In this document: positions 17,220 through 25,086 of the stretch, in pieces
Position numbering within the stretch: the first letter of the stretch is position 1
How the letters are laid out: every line of letters starts with the position of its first letter
NCBI RefSeq assembly: GCF_001945365.1
Contig: NZ_MSTQ01000012.1
Location: forward strand, 108,244-172,243
Direction of reading: 5' to 3'
Length of the DNA stretch: 64,000 nt
From: Pseudomonas reinekei
GTDB taxonomy: Bacteria > Pseudomonadota > Gammaproteobacteria > Pseudomonadales > Pseudomonadaceae
The notes under the pieces: model-generated
Told to the model about the DNA's origin: nothing
The model's input: the letters and a program-made list of their open reading frames with translations, nothing else
Databases searched by the model: none
Translations under genes and position numbers: made by a program

Positions 17220-17510
17220 ATGGCGCTGCTGAAACGACTGGCCGAAGGCGATCGCCCGGCCCTGGACTTCACCCTCGACGGTCAACCGGCCAGCGGTTTG
17301 CTCGGCGACACCGTGCTGACGGCGGTGCTGACCTGTGGCGAACACTTGCGCGGCAGTGACTTCAGCGCCGAACCCCGCGCCGGTTTCTGCCTGATGGGAG
17401 CCTGCCAGGACTGCTGGGTACGCCTGGGCGATGGCCGCCGGGTGCGCGCCTGCTCGACGCTGCTTGAAGCCGGACAACAGATCAACCGCGAACCGGGGCG
17501 ATCGTTATGA
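17220..17510 (+). CDS. [2Fe-2S] small subunit of opine/D-amino-acid dehydrogenase type complex
   Basis: A 96-residue ferredoxin-like protein. Cysteines in GFCLMGACQDC (CX4CX2C) and a later RAC supply four ligands. It matches the small subunit of three-part flavoenzymes such as opine oxidase, hydrogen cyanide synthase (HcnA-like) and D-hydroxyproline dehydrogenase. The ATG follows GAGG. In comparable operons the larger subunit overlaps this stop. Here a REPIN separates them by 133 bp. Confidence 0.9.
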   Translation: MALLKRLAEGDRPALDFTLDGQPASGLLGDTVLTAVLTCGEHLRGSDFSAEPRAGFCLMGACQDCWVRLGDGRRVRACSTLLEAGQQINREPGRSL

Positions 17511-17542
17511 ACATGAAGTCCATCGGTAGAAACCGGATCCCC

Positions 17543-17631
17543 TGTGGGAGCGAGCCTGCTCGCGATAGCAATCTCTCAGGCACCTCCCCTGTTTGCCGTA
17601 TCGTCGCCCTCGCGAGCAGGCTCGCTCCCAC
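17543..17631. repeat. REPIN inserted inside the dehydrogenase operon
   Basis: Inverted copies of TGTGGGAGCGAGCCTGCTCG flank a spacer of about 40 bp. The doublet lies wholly between the [2Fe-2S] subunit stop (17510) and the FAD subunit start (17644). The sequence directly after it, GAGGGACGGTC, supplies the ribosome-binding site of the next gene. Confidence 0.88.
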
Positions 17632-17643
17632 CGAGGGACGGTC

Positions 17644-18999
17644 ATGACGCCGGTGGTCATCATCGGCGCCGGCCCCGCCGGTATCCGAGCAGCACAAACG
17701 CTGGTTGCCCATGGCGTGCGCCCGGTGCTTCTGGACGAAGCGGCGCGTGGCGGTGGGCAGATTTATCGGCGTCAGCCGGCCAACTTCAAACGTTCAGCGG
17801 TCAAGCTGTACGGCTTCGAAGCGCGCAAGGCCAGTGCGTTGCACCAGACCATTGACACCCTGCGCGATCAGCTCGATTACCGCCCGGAGACGCTGGTGTG
17901 GAACGCCGAGGACGGCGCACTCGATACCTTGCAGGACGGCCATGCCGCACGGCTGGAGTTCTCACAGGTGATCGTCGCCACCGGCGCCACCGACCGTATT
18001 CTGCCGGTGCCGGGCTGGACCTTGCCCGGGGTCTACAGCCTCGGCGCTGCGCAAATCGCCTTGAAGTTCCAGGGCTGCGCCATCGGCGAACGTGTGGTGT
18101 TCGCCGGGAGCGGACCGTTGCTGTACCTGGTCGCCTACCAATACGCCAAGGCCGGTGCGAACGTCGTCGCAGTGCTCGACAGCTCGCCGTTCAGCGCACA
18201 AGCCCGCGCCCTGCCCGCCCTGCTATCGCAACCGGCCACGCTGGCCAAAGGCATTTATTACCGTGGCTGGCTGACCGCTCACGGCATCCCGGTGCATCAA
18301 GGAGCGACCTTGAACAGCATCGAGGGCGAACGACGCGCGCAGGCGCTGAGTTGGTCCGACTCGAACGGCCAGCATCAACTGGACTGCGACGCCGTCGCCT
18401 TCGCCCACGGCTTGCGCAGCGAAACTCAACTCGCCGATCTGCTCGGCTGTGAGTTTGCCTGGAACCCGCTCAACCGCGCCTGGCTGCCGACGCGTGACAG
18501 CGCCGGACGCAGCAGCGTTGCGCAGGTGTACCTGGCCGGTGACGGCGCCGGCATCATGGGCGCCGATGCGGCGGAAATGGCCGGAGAGCGCGCAGCGTTA
18601 GCACTGCTCGAAGACATCGGCTACCTGATCGCGCCGCAACGCGCCGTGCAACTGGAACAGTCGTTGTCCCGCATTGGTGATTTTCGACAAGGGCTGGAAC
18701 GCGCCTTTGCCTTTCCCGAACACTGGGCTGCCGAGGTCGCCGATGACGTAATGGTCTGCCGCTGCGAAGAAGTCCGTGCCGGCGATATTCGTGAAGTCGT
18801 GCGCGAAGGCCATTGGGAAATCAATCGAGTCAAGGCGCACTGCCGGGTCGGCATGGGCCGCTGCCAAGGCCGGATGTGTGGTGCCTCGGCGGCGGAAATC
18901 ATTGCCTGCGAGAGCCAGCGTGATGTGTCCGAGATCGGTCGGCTGCGAGCGCAGGCGCCAATCAAGCCTTTACCTTTTGGCCTGGAGGTCGAAGCATGA
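17644..18999 (+). CDS. FAD/NAD-type alpha subunit of opine-type dehydrogenase
   Basis: A 451-residue flavoprotein (OoxA/HcnB-like). N-terminal Rossmann motif VVIIGAGPAGIRAAQ, second nucleotide-binding region VVFAGSGPLLYLVAY, and a C-terminal [2Fe-2S] domain with CRCEE and CRVGMGRCQGRMC cysteines. In related complexes this subunit shuttles electrons from the beta-subunit FAD to an acceptor. ATG 17644 was chosen because GAGGGA precedes it by 6-7 bp; the frame is open back to 17593, but that part reads through the REPIN. Its stop overlaps the next ATG by 4 bp. Confidence 0.9.
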   Translation: MTPVVIIGAGPAGIRAAQTLVAHGVRPVLLDEAARGGGQIYRRQPANFKRSAVKLYGFEARKASALHQTIDTLRDQLDYRPETLVWNAEDGALDTLQDGHAARLEFSQVIVATGATDRILPVPGWTLPGVYSLGAAQIALKFQGCAIGERVVFAGSGPLLYLVAYQYAKAGANVVAVLDSSPFSAQARALPALLSQPATLAKGIYYRGWLTAHGIPVHQGATLNSIEGERRAQALSWSDSNGQHQLDCDAVAFAHGLRSETQLADLLGCEFAWNPLNRAWLPTRDSAGRSSVAQVYLAGDGAGIMGADAAEMAGERAALALLEDIGYLIAPQRAVQLEQSLSRIGDFRQGLERAFAFPEHWAAEVADDVMVCRCEEVRAGDIREVVREGHWEINRVKAHCRVGMGRCQGRMCGASAAEIIACESQRDVSEIGRLRAQAPIKPLPFGLEVEA

Positions 19000-20111
19000 T
19001 CGACGTCGACGCAGTGATCATCGGCGGCGGCATCGTCGGCGCTTCAGCCGCGTTGTTCCTTGGCCAGGCCGGTCAGCGTGTCGTGCTGCTGGAAAGGGAT
19101 TTTTGCGGTTCGCACTCCAGCGGAGTGAATTACGGCGGCGTGCGCCGGCAGGGTCGTCCGTTATCGCAGTTGCCGCTGTCGCAACAGGCCCATGCCATCT
19201 GGGCGCGGTTGCCGCAATTGATCGGCATCGACGGCGAATATCAACGCAGCGGCCATCTGAAACTGGCACGCAGCGTTGATGACTTGCGCGCGCTGCAAGA
19301 TTACGCCGCCAGTAGCCAGGGTTTCGGCCTTGATCTGCAAATACTCGACCGTGAGCAATTGCGCACGCGTTTTCCATGGGTCGGCGACGTGGCGGTAGGT
19401 GCTTCATATTGCCCGGATGACGGACACGCCAACCCGCGACTGGTGTCTCCGGCGTTCGCCCAGGCCGCACGACGGCATGGCGCGCAGGTGCATGAACAGT
19501 GTGCGGTGAGCGCAGTTGAACATGACGGCCAGCGTTTTCGCGTCCGCACGCAAACCGGACTGGAATGGCGCGCGCCCTGGTTGTTGAACTGCGCCGGCGC
19601 CTGGGCCGGCAACCTCGCTGCGCAATTTGGCGAGCCGGTGCCGATGCATTCCGGACACCCGGCGATGCTGGTCACGGAACCCTTGCCGTGGGTGATGGAC
19701 GCCAGCACCGGCGTCGAGGGTGGCGGTATCTATGCCCGCCAGGTAGCACGCGGCAACTGCGTGTTGGGCGGCGGCCAGGGTTTTGCCCTGGACAACGTCC
19801 GTGCCCGCCCCGGCCAAAGCGCGGTGCTGGAAATCCTTCGCCAGGCGGTCGAGCTCTACCCGTTTCTTGAAGGTGCCCAGGCGATTCGCACCTGGAGCGG
19901 CACCGAAGGTTACCTGCCCGATCGCCAACCGGTGATCGGCCACAGCCGCACCCGGCCGGGTCTGCTGCATGCGTTTGGCTTTGCCGGCGCCGGATTCCAG
20001 ATCGGTCCGGCGGTGGGTCAGGCACTCACCGAGATCATCTGTAGCGGCGCGTCAAAGACGTCGCTGGATGCGTTTTCCATCAACCGTTTTCACTCCATTT
20101 CCGTAGCTTGA
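18996..20111 (+). CDS. FAD amino-acid oxidase-type beta (catalytic) subunit
   Basis: A 371-residue DAO-family flavoenzyme (OoxB/HcnC-like) with FAD motif DAVIIGGGIVGASAALFLG at the N-terminus and C-terminal GTEGYLPDRQPVIG ... GFAGAGFQIGPAVG. It should oxidise the C-N bond of an opine, D-amino acid or N-alkyl amino acid. It overlaps the alpha subunit start-to-stop and precedes the binding protein by 18 bp. The three subunits with the importer make a complete uptake-and-oxidation unit. The substrate is not identifiable by eye. Confidence 0.9.
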   Translation: MIDVDAVIIGGGIVGASAALFLGQAGQRVVLLERDFCGSHSSGVNYGGVRRQGRPLSQLPLSQQAHAIWARLPQLIGIDGEYQRSGHLKLARSVDDLRALQDYAASSQGFGLDLQILDREQLRTRFPWVGDVAVGASYCPDDGHANPRLVSPAFAQAARRHGAQVHEQCAVSAVEHDGQRFRVRTQTGLEWRAPWLLNCAGAWAGNLAAQFGEPVPMHSGHPAMLVTEPLPWVMDASTGVEGGGIYARQVARGNCVLGGGQGFALDNVRARPGQSAVLEILRQAVELYPFLEGAQAIRTWSGTEGYLPDRQPVIGHSRTRPGLLHAFGFAGAGFQIGPAVGQALTEIICSGASKTSLDAFSINRFHSISVA

Positions 20112-20129
20112 TAGAGGAAGGTCGCGCCC

Positions 20130-21176
20130 ATGAAAAACTTCAAACGCACTGCTCTGCTCGGTTTGTCCTGCATGAGTGCCCTGCTCACCGTCACCCAGGC
20201 CCACGCCGAGCCGACGCTTTACCTGGGCATGAACGGCGGGACCATGGAGCGGCTCTATGCCGACAAGGTGCTACCGGATTTCGAGAAGGCCAACCACGTC
20301 AAAGTGGTCATCGTGCCCGGCACCTCCGCCGACATCCTGGCCAAGGTCCAGGCCAGCAAAGGCAACCCGCAGATGCACGTGATGTTCCTCGACGACGGCA
20401 TCATGTACCGCGCCATCGCCATGGGCCTGTGCGACAAGCTGCAAGACAGCCCGACCCTGCAAGAGATTCCGGCCAAGGGGCGGATCAAGGATGAGGCTGT
20501 GGCGGTCAGCCTCGGCGTCACCGGGCTGGCCTACAACACGCGCCTGTTCAAGGAGAAAGGCTGGGCTGCGCCGACCTCGTGGATGGACATGGCCGACCCC
20601 CGTTTCAAGGACAAACTGGTGTTCCAGTCAATGGCGTCTTCGACGTTCGGGCTGCATGGGTTCCTGATGTTCAACCGGATACAGGGCGGCAATGAAACCA
20701 ACGTCGACCCGGGCTTCAAAGCCTGGCCGAACAGCGTCGGGCGCAACGTGCTGGAGTACATTCCGAGCTCGGCGAAGATTTCCGAAATGCTGCAGACCGA
20801 CGAAGCTGCATTGTTCCCGCTGACACCGACCCAGGTCACCGCGCTCAAACTCAAGGGCATGCCGGTGGAATACGCCCAACCGAAGGAAGGCGCCGTGGTG
20901 CTCAACGTTGCCGAATGCGCGATCGCCAACAACACCCAACCGGAACTGGCGCAGAAACTGGCTGCGTTCCTGTTGACGCCTGAAGCCCAGGCCGCCGCGC
21001 TTGAAGAGGGTGACCAGATTCCTTCCAACCCGAATACCCCGACCACCGACCGCACCCGTGGACAGGTCGAGGCGATGAAGCAATATCTGGAAACCGCGAT
21101 TGCCGTGGATTGGGACCAGGTCAACGAACAGCGCCCGGCCTGGAATGCTCGCTGGAACCGGAGTATTGAGCGGTAG
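20130..21176 (+). CDS. Periplasmic substrate-binding protein (PotD/opine type)
   Basis: A 348-residue protein with a signal peptide (MKNFKRTALLGLSCM..TQAHA, cleavage about residue 26). The mature part follows the PotD-like fold: TLYLGMNGGTMERLYADKVLPDFEK, then GVTGLAYNTRLF and MADPRFKDKLVF. It delivers substrate to permeases 15542/16418. ATG 20130 has GAGGAAGG upstream. A 33-nt hairpin without a T-run (21241-21273) follows and may protect the 3' end. It is the last gene of the operon. Confidence 0.9.
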   Translation: MKNFKRTALLGLSCMSALLTVTQAHAEPTLYLGMNGGTMERLYADKVLPDFEKANHVKVVIVPGTSADILAKVQASKGNPQMHVMFLDDGIMYRAIAMGLCDKLQDSPTLQEIPAKGRIKDEAVAVSLGVTGLAYNTRLFKEKGWAAPTSWMDMADPRFKDKLVFQSMASSTFGLHGFLMFNRIQGGNETNVDPGFKAWPNSVGRNVLEYIPSSAKISEMLQTDEAALFPLTPTQVTALKLKGMPVEYAQPKEGAVVLNVAECAIANNTQPELAQKLAAFLLTPEAQAAALEEGDQIPSNPNTPTTDRTRGQVEAMKQYLETAIAVDWDQVNEQRPAWNARWNRSIER

Positions 21177-21240
21177 GGACCTGTACTGCCGTGACGGCGA
21201 CATAGCGGTCCGCGCTAGTGGCGGGTTTGGACGAATACTC

Positions 21241-21273
21241 CTTGCAGGAGCCGGCAAGTCGGGCTCCTGCAAG
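21241..21273. repeat. Hairpin after the importer operon
   Basis: CTTGCAGGAGCC and GGCTCCTGCAAG form 12-bp arms around a short loop, with no T-run. It resembles the degenerate TGCAGGAGC palindromes scattered in this window (also 13395-13426) more than a classical terminator. Nothing coding is visible from 21177 to 21457. Confidence 0.5.
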
Positions 21274-21457
21274 GGCTGGGGACATCCGTCACTTCGTCCA
21301 GCCCTCTTAAAACGGGATATAACCTGTACAAACTGCAACATTCTGTCCAATAGTCCCGGGTTTTCGTCGACACAACTGGAAGCCAAATTACCCGACTGGT
21401 TAAACTATGCCGCCGCAGGTCGGGGAGCCTGCCTGAAGATTACGGGGTGACATCACA

Positions 21458-22588
21458 TTGGCCGTTCGACCGACCAACCGTTCGCGACTCACACCGCGCT
21501 GGCCGTCGTTGCGCCGCCTCTTTGGCAAGGCATCAACCGCGCCCGTCTGCGGCTCGGCAAACGATCGGGTCATCCTCGACTATTTTCATCACAAGGCCCG
21601 CACCCAGGGCTACACCCTCAGTCACAGCCAGCAACGGGTGATCGACTGCATGGCGCAGCACGCCAGCTCACTGCTTGAAGCCGGGGCCAAGCACCTGCCC
21701 GGGCTTTATCTGCATGGCGCCGTGGGCCGTGGCAAGAGCTGGCTGCTCGACGGTTTTTTCCAGGCCATTCCGCTGGCGCAAAAGCAGCGCCTGCATTTCC
21801 ACGAGTTCTTTGCCCGGCTGCACCAGGGGATGTTCAACCATCGCCAACAACCGGACGCACTGGCCACCACGCTCGATGAACTGCTGAGCGATTGCCGCGT
21901 GCTGTGCTTCGACGAGTTTCACGTCCATGACATCGGCGACGCCATGCTGATCACGCGACTGTTCAAGGCGCTGTTTCGCCGAGGCATCCTGCTGCTGGTC
22001 ACGTCCAACTACCCGCCGGAAGGTCTGCTACCCAACCCGCTCTACCATGCCCGCTTCAAACCGGTGATCGACCTGATCAATGCGCGCATGCAGGTCATGG
22101 AAGTCGGCGGGCCACACGACTACCGCAGTCAGGCCAGAACCCATGCCCAGCAGTTGTTCACCCAGGGCCAATACGTCTGGCCCGCGACACCGGCGCAGCG
22201 TCGGGCGGCGAACGTGCCAGCCACGGACGTGCCGGCGATTGCCCTGCCTGTTGGCACTCGCCACCTGCCCGCCCGCTACTGTGAAGGACGCGTCGTCGGC
22301 TTCACCTTCGCTGATCTGTGCGAGCAGCCCACGGCCGTCATGGATTACCTGGAACTGTGCCGACGCTTCGATCACTGGATCATCGATCAACTGCCCAACC
22401 TGGCCGATTGCTCGATCGCCGCGCAACAGCGCTTCATCAATCTGGTGGACGTTTTGTACGATCAGGACAAGCATTTGATTTTGCTCGGGCAACGCTCGTT
22501 GCGTGAAAGCCTGGGCGGTGATGCCATTGACCTGGCGCGCACGCGCAGCCGGTTGGGGCAGTTGGTTGAGGTGCGGGAACCGGTTTGA
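21458..22588 (+). CDS. zapE: ZapE/AFG1-like P-loop ATPase
   Basis: A 376-residue AFG1/ZapE-family ATPase. Walker A is GAVGRGKS (about residue 88), Walker B is CFDEFHV, and the sensor region LLVTSNYPPEGL matches the family. ZapE binds FtsZ and acts in late cell division under stress. The C-terminal region is polar and less conserved, and Pseudomonas often has two such genes, so this could be the paralogue rather than the true zapE. The only start with a ribosome-binding site (GGGGTGA) is TTG 21458, an uncommon codon that may lower expression. Confidence 0.82.
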   Translation: MAVRPTNRSRLTPRWPSLRRLFGKASTAPVCGSANDRVILDYFHHKARTQGYTLSHSQQRVIDCMAQHASSLLEAGAKHLPGLYLHGAVGRGKSWLLDGFFQAIPLAQKQRLHFHEFFARLHQGMFNHRQQPDALATTLDELLSDCRVLCFDEFHVHDIGDAMLITRLFKALFRRGILLLVTSNYPPEGLLPNPLYHARFKPVIDLINARMQVMEVGGPHDYRSQARTHAQQLFTQGQYVWPATPAQRRAANVPATDVPAIALPVGTRHLPARYCEGRVVGFTFADLCEQPTAVMDYLELCRRFDHWIIDQLPNLADCSIAAQQRFINLVDVLYDQDKHLILLGQRSLRESLGGDAIDLARTRSRLGQLVEVREPV

Positions 22589-22618
22589 TCCCGGGCTTGC
22601 GGTAGACAGTAGCGGCCT

Positions 22619-22696
22619 CATCGCGAGCAAGCTTGCGCCTAGAGGGCGTTTGCCGCGTTCACCGGCTCCTTGTGGGAGCGAGCTTGCTCGCGATGG
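22619..22696. repeat. REPIN, TCGCGAGCAAGCTTGCGCC / GGAGCGAGCTTGCTCGCGA
   Basis: An inverted pair of REP units, the first imperfect, between zapE and the LRR-kinase gene. It is the GTGGGAGCGAGC family. Confidence 0.8.
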
Positions 22697-22764
22697 CGGT
22701 CGGACAGGCAACGCATTTTTCCCTATCATGCCGCCCATTCATTCGATCGACAGCGATACCCACT

Positions 22765-24090
22765 ATGCACACCCTCGCACAACTGCGCGCCGGCACGCTG
22801 GCAGGCATCACTCGCCTGGACCTCAGCGATAACCTGAGCGAATTCCCCCGGGAAATTTTCGACCTGGCGGATTCGCTGGAAGTGCTCAACCTCAGTGGCA
22901 ATGCCTTGAGCAGCCTGCCGGACGACTTGCATCGCCTGACCCGTTTGCGCGTGTTGTTCTGCTCGGACAACCGGTTCACCGAACTGCCGGCAAGCCTGGG
23001 CCAATGTGCGGCGCTGAGCATGGTCGGCTTCAAGGCCAACCGCATCGAACACGTACCGGGAAATGCACTGCCGCCGCTGCTGCGCTGGCTGATCCTGACC
23101 GACAATAACGTCAGCGAACTGCCGAGCGAACTGGGCCAGCGTCCGCACCTGCAAAAGCTCATGCTGGCGGGCAACCGGTTGCAGCAGTTGCCCGACAGTT
23201 TGCGAAACTGCCATCGACTTGAATTGATCCGTATTGCCGCCAACCGCCTGACCGGCTTGCCCGAATGGCTGCTGTGCCTGCCGAGCCTGACCTGGCTGGC
23301 CTATGCCGGTAACCCGCTGGAAACCGAAGCCGATGCCGCCGCCCTCGAAGCCACCGCGAGCATTGCCTGGTCGCAGCTGCTTCTGGAACAGCCATTGGGC
23401 GAAGGCGCTTCCGGGGTGATTCATCGCGCAACGTGGGCCAAACCGGAACAGCCTGCCGCAACGGTTGCCGTCAAACTCTACAAAGGCGAAATGACCAGCG
23501 ATGGCTCGCCGCTGCACGAAATGAACGCCTGCATCACCGCCGGCATTCATCCCAACCTGATTCGCGTAGAAGGCCGGATTATCGATCACCCGCAGCAAAC
23601 CGACGGGCTGGTGATGCAACTGATCGACCCAAGCTACCGCAACCTCGCCGGGCTGCCGAGCCTGGCGTCCTGCAGCCGCGACGTCTATGCCGATGACACC
23701 CGCTTCACCGCCGCTGTCGCCCTGCGTATCGCCCGGGGCATTGCTTCGGCGGCCGGGCATCTGCACCAACAAGGTATCACCCACGGTGACCTGTATGGCC
23801 ACAACATTTTGTGCAACGAGCACGGTGATTGCCTGTTGGGAGATTTTGGCGCGGCGTCATTCCATGCCACGCAAGACAACCTGGAAAGCCGCGCCTTGCA
23901 ACGGATCGAGGTGCGGGCGTTCGGGGTGTTGTTGGGGGAATTGCTGGAGCGAATTACGTCGGGGTTAAGCGAAGAAGAGCGTCTGCGCCTGGAGGATTTG
24001 CAGCAGCGCTGCTGTCAGCCGCAGGTGCTGGCCCGGCCGGGGTTTGATGAGGTTGTTCAGGCGTTGGCAGTGCTTAACGCCGACAGCTGA
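22765..24090 (+). CDS. Leucine-rich-repeat Ser/Thr protein kinase
   Basis: A 441-residue protein with no signal peptide: residues 1-190 are about seven to eight leucine-rich repeats (LDLSDNLSEFP, LNLSGNALSSLP, LFCSDNRFTELP, LILTDNNVSELP), and residues about 205-430 form a eukaryotic-like kinase. Gly loop LGEGASGVIHRA (about residue 210), Lys in VAVKLYKG, catalytic loop HGDLYGHN (His340, Asp342) and GDFGAAS (Asp360) are all there, so activity is plausible. The HRD motif reads HGD, which usually means no activation-loop regulation through Arg. The ATG 22765 was chosen since the longer frame runs through a REPIN. It is probably monocistronic; its substrates are unknown. Confidence 0.88.
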   Translation: MHTLAQLRAGTLAGITRLDLSDNLSEFPREIFDLADSLEVLNLSGNALSSLPDDLHRLTRLRVLFCSDNRFTELPASLGQCAALSMVGFKANRIEHVPGNALPPLLRWLILTDNNVSELPSELGQRPHLQKLMLAGNRLQQLPDSLRNCHRLELIRIAANRLTGLPEWLLCLPSLTWLAYAGNPLETEADAAALEATASIAWSQLLLEQPLGEGASGVIHRATWAKPEQPAATVAVKLYKGEMTSDGSPLHEMNACITAGIHPNLIRVEGRIIDHPQQTDGLVMQLIDPSYRNLAGLPSLASCSRDVYADDTRFTAAVALRIARGIASAAGHLHQQGITHGDLYGHNILCNEHGDCLLGDFGAASFHATQDNLESRALQRIEVRAFGVLLGELLERITSGLSEEERLRLEDLQQRCCQPQVLARPGFDEVVQALAVLNADS

Positions 24091-24106
24091 CAGCCCGTAC
24101 AAAAAT

Positions 24107-24138
24107 CTGTGGCGAGGGAGCTTGCTCCCTCGCCACAG
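24107..24138. repeat. REP hairpin, GTGGCGAGGGAGC family (single)
   Basis: CTGTGGCGAGGGAGC and its exact complement pair around a TT loop (15-bp arms). It lies between the convergent kinase and yebC-like genes and may act as a 3'-end stem. Same family at 35333, 57979 and 63117. Confidence 0.85.
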
Positions 24139-24160
24139 GTCAGGTCAAAGCCTGTCCGGC

Positions 24161-24865
24161 TTAACCCGCCAACCCGACAAACATGTCCTGCACGTCATCG
24201 TGGTTATCGAGGCCTTCCAGGAAGGCTTCGACTTCAGCCATCTGCTCATCGCTCAGGCCGCTGACCGGGTTCTTCGGCTGGTAGCCCAGTTTGGCCGACA
24301 GCACGGTGAAGCCTTGCTCTGGCAGGGCTTTCTGGACCGCGTCGAGGTCGGTAGGTTCGGTCAGGAACAGGGTCGCGCCGTCTTCACCCGGCTCGAAATC
24401 CTGGGCGCCGGCTTCGATCGCGGCCATTTCCGGATCGGCGTCCGGAGTGTCCGGCGAGGCTTCGATCATGCCCACGTGGTTGAAGTCCCAGGCCACCGAG
24501 CCGGAAGCGCCCAACTGGCCCTTGCGGAATGCGACGCGGATTTCAGCGACGGTGCGGTTGATGTTGTCGGTCACGCATTCAACGATCAACGGCACTTGAT
24601 GCGGTGCGAACCCTTCGTATGTCACGCGATGGTATTGCACGGTTTCGCCCAACAGGCCCGCACCTTTCTTGATGGCGCGATCCAGTGTTTCCTTGGGCAT
24701 CGACGCTTTCTTGGCCTGTTCCACTACCAGACGCAAGTGTGCGTTGGTGGCGGTATCGGCACCGTTGCGTGCAGCAATGGTGATTTCCTTCACCAGTTTG
24801 CCGAAGATCTTCCCCTTGGCGTTAGCTGCCGCTTCTTTGTGTTTAACCTTCCACTGTGCGCCCAT
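24161..24865 (-). CDS. YebC/PmpR-family protein (second-type paralogue)
   Basis: A 234-residue YebC-like protein beginning MGAQWKVKHKEAAANAKGKIF, then the family segments NAHLRLVVEQAKKASMPKETLDRAIKKG and YEGFAPHQVPLIVECVTDN with the acidic middle SPDTPDADPEMAAIEAGAQ. The family includes PmpR (a DNA-binding regulator) and, from recent work on YebC, ribosome-associated factors helping translation of polyproline. The MGAQWK start marks the YeeN-type second paralogue rather than the ruvC-linked YebC (MAGHSKW). Function in this organism is open. Convergent with the LRR-kinase gene. Confidence 0.9.
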   Translation of the reverse strand: MGAQWKVKHKEAAANAKGKIFGKLVKEITIAARNGADTATNAHLRLVVEQAKKASMPKETLDRAIKKGAGLLGETVQYHRVTYEGFAPHQVPLIVECVTDNINRTVAEIRVAFRKGQLGASGSVAWDFNHVGMIEASPDTPDADPEMAAIEAGAQDFEPGEDGATLFLTEPTDLDAVQKALPEQGFTVLSAKLGYQPKNPVSGLSDEQMAEVEAFLEGLDNHDDVQDMFVGLAG

Positions 24866-25086
24866 TACTCACTCTCTTGTCTATGGCGCCGAGACATCTA
24901 TTGGCCGACGCATGGCGCCAAGTTTATACGGCCTAAAGTTGGCAATCGACCAAAAATTCTCAGCGGCAGGCATCGACATCTTCAACGGCTTCTGTAGGGC
25001 GATTCGGAAACTTCGGTTCACGATGACTATAAGCGTTCGTGGTCTCGTACCCTCAGCACCCGTCCTCCTCGGTAGAAGCCCGTTCG

